Of a stretch of DNA of 55,409 nucleotides, positions 33,282 through 41,123 are shown in pieces (position 1 is the stretch's first letter; each line of letters starts with the position of its first letter). The position numbers and the translations under genes were made by a program. The notes beneath the pieces were generated by a model, which saw only the letters and a list, made by a program, of their open reading frames with translations, had not been told where the DNA came from and did not search any database. This DNA comes from Saprospirales bacterium (GTDB lineage: Bacteria; Bacteroidota; Bacteroidia; Chitinophagales; Saprospiraceae): contig PAAY01000057.1 of NCBI GenBank assembly GCA_002698985.1, positions 1 through 55,409 of the forward strand, given 5' to 3'.

Positions 33282-35198
33282 TCAAACCTGCTTTTCAGAA
33301 TTGGCAACCACCTTACCATCTTTCTTGAGCACCTTGCCCTCATCCAGCAGGTACTCCAGCGTTTTGATGACTTTGTCTTTTCTGTTGGAAGCAAATGATT
33401 CCAGCAATTCCTTTTCAGTCAATGGTTCTTTTTCCAGAAGAGCAAGAATCTTTCTTGTGTATCGCTGATAATCCTCCGCACTATACCCTGCCTTTGCATT
33501 TTCGAGGCAAACATCACAAACTCCGCAAGGCCCCGACTGCTCACCGAAATAGCCGAGCAATTGGATGCTCCTGCAAACCTTTTCTTCAATGTACTTGATG
33601 GCGGCTTCAATTCTGAACTTGTAGCGCTCTTTTCTGAACGCATACTTTTCGTGATCGATGCGGAGGCTGTCAGCAGAAACCCGGGGTTGCAAGAACGTCA
33701 ACTGGGGCTTTTCTTTCACCGGCCGGTACTCAATCAAACGCAGTTTGTGAAGATGAAAAAGAACCTTCTGAACCTTGTCAACGGTGGTTTTCAGGTAGGT
33801 TGCAATGTGCTTTTCATTCAGCTTTGCAAACTGGCCAAAAGCACCGCTGCTGGTTCTCAAAAGGGTTTTGATGAAAGGATCCAATGCCGGGTTTTTCAAT
33901 TGAAAATCATAAAGTTGCTCCCGGCTGACGGACACCCTGAACGTTGAAGGCATGTAAAATGAATCCGACAGATAAAGCCATCCTTCCTGTTCCAGAACTT
34001 TCAGACAGGCATGGGCCAAAAGCGGGTTGAGTTGGAAATTTTTACAGAATTCACCGATTTCAAAATCAAAGGAAACGCCTTCTCCACTGCCCACAGCCAA
34101 TTGAAAATAGCTTCCAAGTGCGGCATAGACCTTCCGGATTTCCTTAAAGTCCGGAAAATTGAGTTCGAGGTTTTTCCGAAGGGCTACTTTATCCTCGTTG
34201 TTCACCAGCAAAACGGCATAAGCTTTCTTGCCGTCCCTCCCGGCCCTGCCAGCTTCCTGAAAATAGGCTTCCAGACTATCGGGCAGGTGCAGGTGAACCA
34301 CAGAGCGAACATCCGGCTTGTCAATCCCCATCCCGAATGCATTGGTTGCTACGATGACCCTGGAAGCGCCTTTTATCCAGGCATCCTGCTTTTGCGACCT
34401 TACCTCAGCCGAAAGCCCCGCATGGTAGTAATCAGCTGAGATGCCCTTCAACTTCAGGTACCTGGCCACTTCTACCGTCAGCCTTCTCGTGCGGGCATAC
34501 ACCACAGCACTTCCACCAACTTTGCGGAGGATGTTTTCAAGTTTTGCCATTTTATCGTCTTCCTCCAGTACCACATACGCAAGGTTGGGCCTGCTGAAGC
34601 TCTTCTGCAACACATTGGAAGACTTGAAATTCAATCGCTTTTGGATATCCTCCACCACGTCAGGAGTGGCTGTGGCAGTGAGCGCCAGGACGGGGACATC
34701 CGGCAGTATCTCACGCAAGGCAGCAATTTCAAGATAGGCCGGCCGAAAATCGTAACCCCATTGGGAAATGCAATGCGCCTCGTCAACGGCAATCAGATTC
34801 ACTTTCATTTGCGAAATCCTGATCTGCGCCATTTCGGTTTTGAGCCTTTCAGGAGAAACGTAAAGGAGCTTCACATCGCCATGGACACAGTTGTCGAAGG
34901 CAATGTCTATCTCTTTCCGTGTCATTCCAGAAAAGATGGCCACGGCATTGATCCCTCGCTTTCTGAGGTTTTGAACCTGGTCCTTCATCAATGCAATCAA
35001 GGGAGATACAACGATGCATACGCCGGGTTTGCACAAAGCAGGTACCTGAAAACAAATGGACTTACCCCCACCTGTTGGCATCAAGGCAAGTACGTCATGT
35101 CCGGCCAGCACCTCCCGGATAATATCCTCCTGCAGAGGTCTGAATGCGTCAAACCCCCAGACCTGCTTCAAAATCTCTCTGGGATCCTCGATGATCAT
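33282..35198 (-). CDS. recQ: RecQ-family ATP-dependent DNA helicase
   Basis: A 638-residue 3'-5' DNA helicase. It has Walker A (MPTGGGKSICFQ), the Walker B DEAH box (AVDEAHCISQWGYDFRP), motif VI (FQEAGRAGRDGK) and the RecQ-C-terminal zinc site (CRSIQLLGYFGEQ, then CGVCDVC). The winged helix is recognisable, but a C-terminal HRDC domain is not clear. The start is the ATG at 35198 (MIIEDPREIL); a TTG two codons upstream is possible. A terminator hairpin lies just upstream, so it starts its own transcript and shares it with the glycosyltransferase gene 10 bp behind. Confidence 0.93.
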   Translation of the reverse strand: MIIEDPREILKQVWGFDAFRPLQEDIIREVLAGHDVLALMPTGGGKSICFQVPALCKPGVCIVVSPLIALMKDQVQNLRKRGINAVAIFSGMTRKEIDIAFDNCVHGDVKLLYVSPERLKTEMAQIRISQMKVNLIAVDEAHCISQWGYDFRPAYLEIAALREILPDVPVLALTATATPDVVEDIQKRLNFKSSNVLQKSFSRPNLAYVVLEEDDKMAKLENILRKVGGSAVVYARTRRLTVEVARYLKLKGISADYYHAGLSAEVRSQKQDAWIKGASRVIVATNAFGMGIDKPDVRSVVHLHLPDSLEAYFQEAGRAGRDGKKAYAVLLVNNEDKVALRKNLELNFPDFKEIRKVYAALGSYFQLAVGSGEGVSFDFEIGEFCKNFQLNPLLAHACLKVLEQEGWLYLSDSFYMPSTFRVSVSREQLYDFQLKNPALDPFIKTLLRTSSGAFGQFAKLNEKHIATYLKTTVDKVQKVLFHLHKLRLIEYRPVKEKPQLTFLQPRVSADSLRIDHEKYAFRKERYKFRIEAAIKYIEEKVCRSIQLLGYFGEQSGPCGVCDVCLENAKAGYSAEDYQRYTRKILALLEKEPLTEKELLESFASNRKDKVIKTLEYLLDEGKVLKKDGKVVANSEKQV

Positions 35199-35258
35199 AG
35201 GCAATTGCTGGTTCAGGCTCTAAGTTATCAGCCTATTTGGAATTACCCTACAAACAAA

Positions 35259-35281
35259 GGGTTGCCTGAGACAGGCAACCC
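35259..35281 (-). terminator. intrinsic terminator after the beta-helix protein gene
   Basis: GGGTTGCCTG (35259-35268) and CAGGCAACCC (35272-35281) form a perfect 10-bp stem with a 3-nt loop. On the minus strand it is followed by TTTGTTTG, a U-rich tail, 75 bp after the upstream gene's stop. Confidence 0.8.
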
Positions 35282-35355
35282 TCGCAAATTTTGTTTCGTG
35301 GAATTACAGCTTGCTAGTGAGTCGCTAAAAAAAAATTAGTGAGAAAAAACGCTAA

Positions 35356-36330
35356 TTATGGAGTGCTCTTTTCAACTGCATAAGCTTCAGCTCTTGCAGA
35401 TCCAGAGACAAACACCATATTTTGATCATCGGGATAGTTCCCGTTGAAGTTACAATCAGCCAGTTCGAGGTAGCATTTCTCATCGCCGTTCAGGCTGAAA
35501 AGAGCGCCGCCTCTGAGGAAGGCAACATTTTCTACGAAGGTGCATCCTTCCAAGGTCAGGTTGCAAACACCTGTATCGGAAGCATTGCAAATGGCACCGC
35601 CATAAGTACCTACGTTCCTGTAAAATTCACAAGCAACAAAAACCGGGTTGCTCAGTCCATTCTTACGGCCGTCGTTGTAAACAGCGCCTCCATCGAGACC
35701 AGCTTCATTTTCCTTGAAAACACAACTCAGGAATTTCGGGCTGCACTCGCCGGTTCTGCCATTGAGGTAAACGGCTGCGCCATCCCGGGCCTGGTTCTTT
35801 GTGAAAGTGCAATTGACAATCTGTGGTTTTGCACTTCCACCGGCAATGTACATTCCACCGCCGCTTCTGGTTCTTACACCTTCCATGGCTTCTGCATTTG
35901 CATTACCGCCGGTGATTACAAAGCCATCGATGATAGTATTCTCGTCTGAATTCGAAATGAAAACTACATTGTAGGAATTGTCAACCGGGCCGGGTTGGCC
36001 TATCTCTCCGGAAAGAATGGTGGGATTTTGTTCGATGTTGCGCTGATCCAATGAAGTTTCAGTGCCCTGAAAACCGCCATAGATGGCAACACCAGAAGGC
36101 AGCTCGAACGAAACGGTACGATCTGTACCCATTGTCGGCGTGTAAGTGCCGGCAGCTACCCATACCTGGGTGCCTTCAGTGGCACTCTGAAGAGCCTTTT
36201 GCAAATTGCCGGTCGCATTTTCCCATGAGGTTCCGTCTCCCTGAGCGTTCGGCTTGACATAAATTACCTGAGCCTGAACGGTGATCATTGAAACCAGGAA
36301 AGCGACAACTAAAATCAGTGTCGGTTTCAT
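35356..36330 (-). CDS. secreted right-handed beta-helix (pectin-lyase-like) protein
   Basis: A 324-residue exported protein with signal MKPTLILVVAFLVSMITVQA. It opens with the motif VIYVKPNAQGDGTSWENATGN seen at the start of many secreted parallel beta-helix proteins, then has regular coils of about 25-35 residues with GG and N-x-T/F steps (GGGMYIAGG, NCTFTKNQARDGAAVYLNG, GGAVYNDG, GCTFVENVAFLRGGALFS). No T9SS tail is seen, although most such proteins carry one, so it may stop short of an anchoring domain. Catalytic residues of polysaccharide lyases cannot be identified. The promoter-like element lies far upstream (36492). Confidence 0.8.
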   Translation of the reverse strand: MKPTLILVVAFLVSMITVQAQVIYVKPNAQGDGTSWENATGNLQKALQSATEGTQVWVAAGTYTPTMGTDRTVSFELPSGVAIYGGFQGTETSLDQRNIEQNPTILSGEIGQPGPVDNSYNVVFISNSDENTIIDGFVITGGNANAEAMEGVRTRSGGGMYIAGGSAKPQIVNCTFTKNQARDGAAVYLNGRTGECSPKFLSCVFKENEAGLDGGAVYNDGRKNGLSNPVFVACEFYRNVGTYGGAICNASDTGVCNLTLEGCTFVENVAFLRGGALFSLNGDEKCYLELADCNFNGNYPDDQNMVFVSGSARAEAYAVEKSTP

Positions 36331-36354
36331 CTTAATAAACTTTTAGTCGGTTGA

Positions 36355-36381
36355 GTTGAACCAAAAAACGAATGGTTCAAC
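36355..36381 (-). promoter_or_regulatory. hairpin in the predicted 5' leader of the beta-helix gene
   Basis: GTTGAACC (36355-36362) and GGTTCAAC (36374-36381) form an 8-bp stem with an 11-nt loop. It lies between the -7 element at 36492 and the ATG at 36330, so it would be in the 5' UTR. It may stabilise the message or act as a regulatory stem. Confidence 0.4.
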
Positions 36382-36491
36382 CCTGAGGGGGGAGAACTCT
36401 AATGCAGATGGGAAATCCGAGGCCGGGAATGAGGCCTTTCAAACTTGGGAAATGTAGATAGATTAGTTGGAGCTAAAAATCTTTCGCTTGG

Positions 36492-36499
36492 CAAATGTA
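36492..36499 (-). promoter_or_regulatory. -7 element TACATTTG for the beta-helix gene
   Basis: CAAATGTA on the plus strand reads TACATTTG on the minus strand, the same octamer as at the S8 protease and FKBP genes. A TTTTGG at 36520-36515 lies 15 bp upstream. It implies a leader of about 155 nt. Confidence 0.55.
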
Positions 36500-36615
36500 A
36501 TACGCAAAATCATTCCAAAAAAATTAAATGATAATTTTCTATGATTTTTTCACTGAAACGGGATTGACGCCTTCCGAATCTACCCTATTTATGGTATGAA
36601 GCAGAACCTCTTTCT

Positions 36616-37347
36616 TCAAAAAGGCCTGATGGAAACAGCCACTCCGGTGAAAAAGTACAGGTCGTTCTTTTTCAAAAATCCTCCGGGCAAGGGCGCTGAA
36701 TCATGGTCTGCAGTTGAAACTGGGCCCTCATAAGTCACTCCATCGAGCGCATCGCCGCCGCCCAAGCGCAGGCCTGTTCTGAATTCCAGGCAACTTTTTG
36801 CCGAAGGAAAAATCTTGAAGCCAATACCTGCAGGGTATGACACGCTACCGTTGCCGGTTCCGGTTCCGGGATCAACCCGGAGTATATGGTCATTGAACAA
36901 AACCCTGGAGAGTTCCTGGATAGGTATTCCGTCTTTTTGAATTTGAAAACTGTTGCGGTAGGCACTGAAGCCGCCAAACAGGAATGCCGCAGAAAGCGTC
37001 CTTTTGGTACCAAAGCGTAAAAAATTGACTTCCAGAATCGCATTGGCTTCCCAAAGATCATTCTGAAAAGAAAGGCCCCTCTCGAGGTATGGTACCAGCG
37101 ACGAATAATTCAGGTCGTTTCCTGAAAGCCGCATCCGCTGAACACCAGTTCGGATAGAGATCAACTTGCCAAGGTCCAGGCGTAGTTGTAACCCATACGA
37201 TTTATTCAGTTCCAATACATCAATTGATCCCGGAACGAGATCGCCCGAATAACCGCTGACACCATACGATGCCCCAATAAATAATTCCTGGGCTTTCAAT
37301 CCAAGACAACTGATCGTGAAGATCAGGACTATCCATAGTTTTCTCAT
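36616..37347 (-). CDS. outer membrane beta-barrel protein (DUF6089-like)
   Basis: A 243-residue exported protein with signal MRKLWIVLIFTISCLGLKAQ. The pattern ELFIGASYGVSGYSGDLVPG, then LRLDLGKLISIRTGVQRMRLSG, LEVNFLRFG, and a last strand DLYFFTGVAVSIRPF ending in Phe is that of DUF6089-type 8-stranded barrels common in Bacteroidota. It is followed by the beta-helix gene after 285 bp that contains that gene's own promoter, so it is probably a single-gene unit. Function unknown; a structural or assembly role in the outer membrane is likely. Confidence 0.8.
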   Translation of the reverse strand: MRKLWIVLIFTISCLGLKAQELFIGASYGVSGYSGDLVPGSIDVLELNKSYGLQLRLDLGKLISIRTGVQRMRLSGNDLNYSSLVPYLERGLSFQNDLWEANAILEVNFLRFGTKRTLSAAFLFGGFSAYRNSFQIQKDGIPIQELSRVLFNDHILRVDPGTGTGNGSVSYPAGIGFKIFPSAKSCLEFRTGLRLGGGDALDGVTYEGPVSTADHDSAPLPGGFLKKNDLYFFTGVAVSIRPF

Positions 37348-37556
37348 AGCTAGAATTAATCGGTCTTCAATGATGTTAATTTGCCCACATTGGGCTTACC
37401 GTCTTGGATTTACAGTCATGGAAAATTTAATGCGAGATGGGAAGCTCGCTATGTTGGAGGGTGGTATTTGTCCAAGGGGGGAGTTTTGGATATGGACAGG
37501 GATAAGATCAAAGTCATACCGGAAGCAACAAAAATGTAGCCAAAGGTAGATGTGCT

Positions 37557-38651
37557 TTAGCGGGCCGGTGGCGTAGAACCCGTGTATTTATCGGCAAAGC
37601 GGGCGATGTCAACCTCTTTCATCAGCGGGGCATCGTCTAAAAGATGAGCGGTAAAATGCCTCGCAAAAAATGGGGCAAGGGATGCCCCCTTTGTACCTAA
37701 TCCATTGAAAATGTAAAGGCCAGCGTGCTCAGGATGGCGGCCAAGGAAAGGCCGGGTGCCAAACACTGTTGGCCTGATTGCCGCATCGTGTTTGATAACT
37801 TCAAATGGAATGGCCAGGGCTTTTCGCAACTTGCTCAACAGCCACTCCTTCTGTCGGGCGGTGGGCAGGTCATCGTCGTATTCAAACCTGCTGGTTGCAC
37901 CAACCCAATAGCTGCCCTCCCCCATCGGCACGATGGTAACGCCGTTCTTGACCATTTTGGGGAAATTGGACTCCGGAATTTTAACTTCCAGGTATTCGCC
38001 TTTGGTGGGTACGAATGGCAGGTAATTGAAATAGGGGTTGGCGACGGCACGGGCTCCTTCACAAAAAATGACACCTTTCACCTTTCGACCATCGTAAACC
38101 GGAAATTCATCCCGCCATTTCAGCCGGTCGAATCGGAATTCTTCTTCACGAAGCGCATTTTCCTGTCTGAGCTTGTCCCGGAAAGCGGCGATCAGAGCGG
38201 GAAAATTGACCTGGGCGGAGCCAACGGTTTCACCCCAGGCACGCACGGGATTCAGTATCTTCTCAAAACCGCTCAGGTCTGCTTCTTTTGCAAACCAGGG
38301 TGCGAAATCGGGAAATGCGCTTCTGCGGAGCCATTCATTTTCATCCTGAACGGTTGGCAAGGCCCTCAGCAGGTTCCGCTCGTTCCAGATCAAAATCCCC
38401 AGGTCATGCTCGAGCGCTTTGTAAGTTTTCTTAGCAAAGGGAATAAGTGTTTCAATCAGCCAGCTCTTTGCGTAGCGACGGCCGGTTATGGGATTGATGA
38501 TGCCAGCAGCTTTCAGGGAAGAAGCGGCCCGGTGGGGCTTGTCGATCACACAAATCCGAAGTCCCGATTTCAGCATGAAATAGGCCAGCAGGGTGCCTGC
38601 TATTCCCTGACCAACGATCAGGTAGTCCCAATTTTCAGCATGCTTTTCCAT
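37557..38651 (-). CDS. FAD-dependent oxidoreductase (DAO/MnmC-like)
   Basis: A 364-residue flavoprotein. The N-terminal Rossmann motif is DYLIVGQGIAGTLLAYFMLKSG (GxGxxG) with the ribose-binding Asp at the end of VIDK. The C-terminal motif GLYIFNGLGTKGASLAPFFARH closes the FAD site as in DAO and the C-terminal part of MnmC. The start is the ATG at 38651 (MEKHAENWDYLIVG); a TTG six codons upstream is possible. It is the last gene of the FKBP-trmD-MmcQ unit, 18 bp behind. Substrate unknown; an amino-acid or tRNA-nucleoside amine is plausible given MnmC and trmD as neighbours. Confidence 0.88.
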   Translation of the reverse strand: MEKHAENWDYLIVGQGIAGTLLAYFMLKSGLRICVIDKPHRAASSLKAAGIINPITGRRYAKSWLIETLIPFAKKTYKALEHDLGILIWNERNLLRALPTVQDENEWLRRSAFPDFAPWFAKEADLSGFEKILNPVRAWGETVGSAQVNFPALIAAFRDKLRQENALREEEFRFDRLKWRDEFPVYDGRKVKGVIFCEGARAVANPYFNYLPFVPTKGEYLEVKIPESNFPKMVKNGVTIVPMGEGSYWVGATSRFEYDDDLPTARQKEWLLSKLRKALAIPFEVIKHDAAIRPTVFGTRPFLGRHPEHAGLYIFNGLGTKGASLAPFFARHFTAHLLDDAPLMKEVDIARFADKYTGSTPPAR

Positions 38652-38669
38652 GGAAACCTTTCGTTGCAA

Positions 38670-39029
38670 TCACACGAATCCAAATTCGAGTTTCACCTTT
38701 TTAAGCAAGCTGGCCACAACCAGGTCATAGGAATGATCGATCAATTCACAGAGTTGTTTTTCGTCTAAATCACCTTCAAACGAAACCGTGTTCCAATGCT
38801 TTTTTGACATGTGGTAGCCGGGCAGGATGTCTTGGGGGAATTCTTCACGCAGTTGAATAGCCCTTTCCGGATCGCACTTCAGGTTGACTTTGAATTCCTC
38901 GTTATCAAGACCGGTGAGAGCGAACATCTTTCCAGCTACCTTGAAGACCAGCGTCACCTCATCGAATGGGAAACACTCTTCCACAGCTTTTTTTGCCAGG
39001 CAATACTCCCTGAACTCTTCGATATTCAT
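38670..39029 (-). CDS. MmcQ/YjbR-family protein
   Basis: A 119-residue protein of the MmcQ/YjbR family, a small cytoplasmic domain with a CyaY-like fold often said to bind DNA. Visible family features: the start [30 protein letters not shown], and the C-terminal [18 protein letters not shown]. Its ATG overlaps the trmD stop by 4 bp (ATGA), showing translational coupling. The biochemical role is not settled. Confidence 0.9.
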   Translation of the reverse strand: MNIEEFREYCLAKKAVEECFPFDEVTLVFKVAGKMFALTGLDNEEFKVNLKCDPERAIQLREEFPQDILPGYHMSKKHWNTVSFEGDLDEKQLCELIDHSYDLVVASLLKKVKLEFGFV

Positions 39030-39715
39030 GATTGGTCATTTTCGTCCAGTAAATCAGGCCGGCGTTGCCTGGTTCTTTCGATGGCCTGCTGGTGCCTCCA
39101 CTCTTCGATGGCCGGGAAATTTCCGGAACGCAAAATTTCCGGAACGGCCCAACCCCTGAACACTGCCGGTCGGGTGTACACCGGTGGTGCCAGCAGCTGA
39201 TCCTGGAAGGAATCGAAAAGGGCTGAAGTCTCATCACCCAACCCCCCGGGAATCAACCTGCCGATTGCATCGACCAAAACGGCGGCCGGAAGTTCACCAC
39301 CGGAGAGTACGTAATCCCCTATGGAGATTTCGAGGGTGACATAATGCTCCCGAATCCTTTCGTCAATGCCCTTGTAGTGGCCGCAGATCAGTATCAGATT
39401 TTCTTTCAGCGAAAGCTGATTGACCCTTTTTTGCTTCAGCAACTCCCCGTCCGGAGTCAGGTAGATTATTTCGTCGTATTTGCGTTGCGCCTGCAAGTCG
39501 TCGAGGATGTTGGCCAGCGGCTCCGGCATCATGACCATTCCCGCACCACCACCAAACTGGTAATCGTCAACCATCCGGTGTTTGCCGATGCCGTACTCCC
39601 TGAGGTCGTGAACGACGACCTCCAGGAGCCCCTTTTGCTGAGCTCTTTGCATGATGCTGTGCTCAAATGGGCTCCGCAACAATTCCGGTTGTACGGTGAT
39701 GATGTCGATCCTCAT
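39026..39715 (-). CDS. trmD: tRNA (guanine-N1-)-methyltransferase TrmD
   Basis: A 229-residue SPOUT methyltransferase that makes m1G37 in tRNAs and so prevents frameshifting. The length fits the family. Characteristic segments: [41 protein letters not shown] and the knotted SAM-binding region [20 protein letters not shown]. It is 29 bp after the FKBP gene and overlaps the MmcQ gene. Confidence 0.96.
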   Translation of the reverse strand: MRIDIITVQPELLRSPFEHSIMQRAQQKGLLEVVVHDLREYGIGKHRMVDDYQFGGGAGMVMMPEPLANILDDLQAQRKYDEIIYLTPDGELLKQKRVNQLSLKENLILICGHYKGIDERIREHYVTLEISIGDYVLSGGELPAAVLVDAIGRLIPGGLGDETSALFDSFQDQLLAPPVYTRPAVFRGWAVPEILRSGNFPAIEEWRHQQAIERTRQRRPDLLDENDQS

Positions 39716-39744
39716 GGATAAGGTCTGGTGTTTACCGAAGGAAA

Positions 39745-40404
39745 TTATTCAATGCCCAGCAGCTCAACTTCGAAAATGAGCACGGCATTGGGGCCGATTG
39801 TTCCTCCAGCTCCTCTTTCGCCGTAGGCAAGGTTGGAGGGGATGTACAATTTCCATTTGGAGCCAACCGGCATCATTTGCAGGGCCTCCACCCAGCCTTT
39901 GATTACGCCAGTAACCGGGAAAACGATGGGCTCACCCCGCTCAACAGAGCTGTCAAATACGGTTCCGTCAATCAGGGTTCCATGGTAGTGAACTTTTACT
40001 TTGTCAGAAGCCGTAGGAATTGGGCCGTCACCTTGTTTCAGCACCTCGTATTGAAGTCCTGACTCGGTAACCTTGACCTCGGGACGCTTGGCATTCTCAG
40101 CGAGAAACTCACGGCCTTCCTCCAGGTTTTTGGTCTTGGCAGCTTCCTTTTTTGCCGTGATATAGTTCTTCACAATGTCGTTGGCAGTCTTGATGTCAAA
40201 GGCAGTTTCTTTCTTTTCCATCAGGGCTTTGATTGCAGCGGCAACCTGATCTACGTTGACATCATTCATTCCCTGCTGTATCATGTTTTGGCCCCAGATC
40301 ACGCCGACAGCATAACTCAAAGAGTCGTTGGCTGTTTTCAGATTCTGGGCATTTACTGACAAAGCAAAGCCTATGCAGGCCGTAATTAACATCAATCTTT
40401 TCAT
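39745..40404 (-). CDS. FKBP-type peptidyl-prolyl isomerase, exported
   Basis: A 219-residue periplasmic foldase of the FkpA/Mip type. The signal peptide begins [16 protein letters not shown]; the ATG at 40404 is preferred over the longer frame that starts in the promoter. An N-terminal helical dimerisation domain (about 25-110, [17 protein letters not shown], then an Ala/Lys/Glu-rich helix) is followed by the catalytic FKBP domain (about 115-219, [41 protein letters not shown]). It heads the operon with trmD and has a strong -7 element 80 bp upstream. Confidence 0.93.
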   Translation of the reverse strand: MKRLMLITACIGFALSVNAQNLKTANDSLSYAVGVIWGQNMIQQGMNDVNVDQVAAAIKALMEKKETAFDIKTANDIVKNYITAKKEAAKTKNLEEGREFLAENAKRPEVKVTESGLQYEVLKQGDGPIPTASDKVKVHYHGTLIDGTVFDSSVERGEPIVFPVTGVIKGWVEALQMMPVGSKWKLYIPSNLAYGERGAGGTIGPNAVLIFEVELLGIE

Positions 40405-40485
40405 CGGTAGTTGAACTTTTGGATTCTGCTGAATGAGGGAAAATTGCACAGCGAATCAGGTGAAATACAGAAAATTTTTGGACGG

Positions 40486-40493
40486 CAAATGTA
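40486..40493 (-). promoter_or_regulatory. -7 element TACATTTG with -33 TTTG for the FKBP-trmD operon
   Basis: CAAATGTA on the plus strand reads TACATTTG on the minus strand. A TTTG at 40520-40517 lies 23 bp upstream, within the range of Bacteroidota -33/-7 spacing. This is the best complete promoter in the window. Confidence 0.65.
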
Positions 40494-40539
40494 GAAAATA
40501 ACGGAAGGTGAGCTACCAAAGGAATCGTTAACTGCCCAT

Positions 40540-41067
40540 TCAATTTTGCGGAGCCGACAACAAATGGAAGGAATCAAAAAACTGATCTACGGCCCGGTTG
40601 ATGTTCCTGGTGTGCCTGGATGCCACCTGGAGGGAATAGAATCGCCTGCCGGCAATGAAGGCTTTGGTCTTGATGACTGCCGTACCTTTGTTGTAGTCGA
40701 TCCGCCAATAACGCCCCGGGTAGCCTTCGATTCGTTCGTCAGACTGATACATCAGCTCCCCATCGACGTTGAGCACAGCGGTTTCAACAGTTGCATCCAG
40801 AAAGTCCCGAACGAGCTCTATGGAGTCAGAATGCAGGCTGCCTTCGGGATAGTCAACCCATGAAACCATGTACAGGGCATTGTCATCCTCATCCTCCGCA
40901 CCGTAAAACATGGAATGGTAGGTGAGCTCACCCACGGGCGTGTTTTTGCTGATCTGTTTATGGGTCATTTCACCCGGTGCTTTCACCTTGAAATTGCCGT
41001 CGTAACTGACGGTTTCTACCCATCCGTTTAACTGGAACAGGAAAGCGAGAATCAGGAGTAAATTCAT
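40540..41067 (-). CDS. small exported protein of unknown function
   Basis: A 175-residue protein with signal MNLLLILAFLFQLNGW; the ATG at 41067 is chosen for that reason. The rest forms an alpha/beta pattern (YDGNFKVKAPGEMTHKQIS, YMVSWVDYPEG, ERIEGYPGRYWRIDYNKG, FYSLQVASRHTRNINRAVDQFFDSFHLL) like the PsbP/DcrB-type fold seen in small exported proteins. It lies 56 bp behind the giant SprB protein gene and may share its transcript. I do not recognise a named family. Confidence 0.7.
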   Translation of the reverse strand: MNLLLILAFLFQLNGWVETVSYDGNFKVKAPGEMTHKQISKNTPVGELTYHSMFYGAEDEDDNALYMVSWVDYPEGSLHSDSIELVRDFLDATVETAVLNVDGELMYQSDERIEGYPGRYWRIDYNKGTAVIKTKAFIAGRRFYSLQVASRHTRNINRAVDQFFDSFHLLSAPQN

Positions 41068-41123
41068 GGAGTGGAGTTTTGAAATACCCTGAAAGTACAC
41101 CTGCGATGAAAAATGGTTGTACC

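Noticed and set aside
37316-37549. 77-codon plus-strand frame between the barrel gene and the flavoprotein gene
   Set aside because: It begins inside the signal-peptide region of the barrel gene on the other strand and has no recognisable features.
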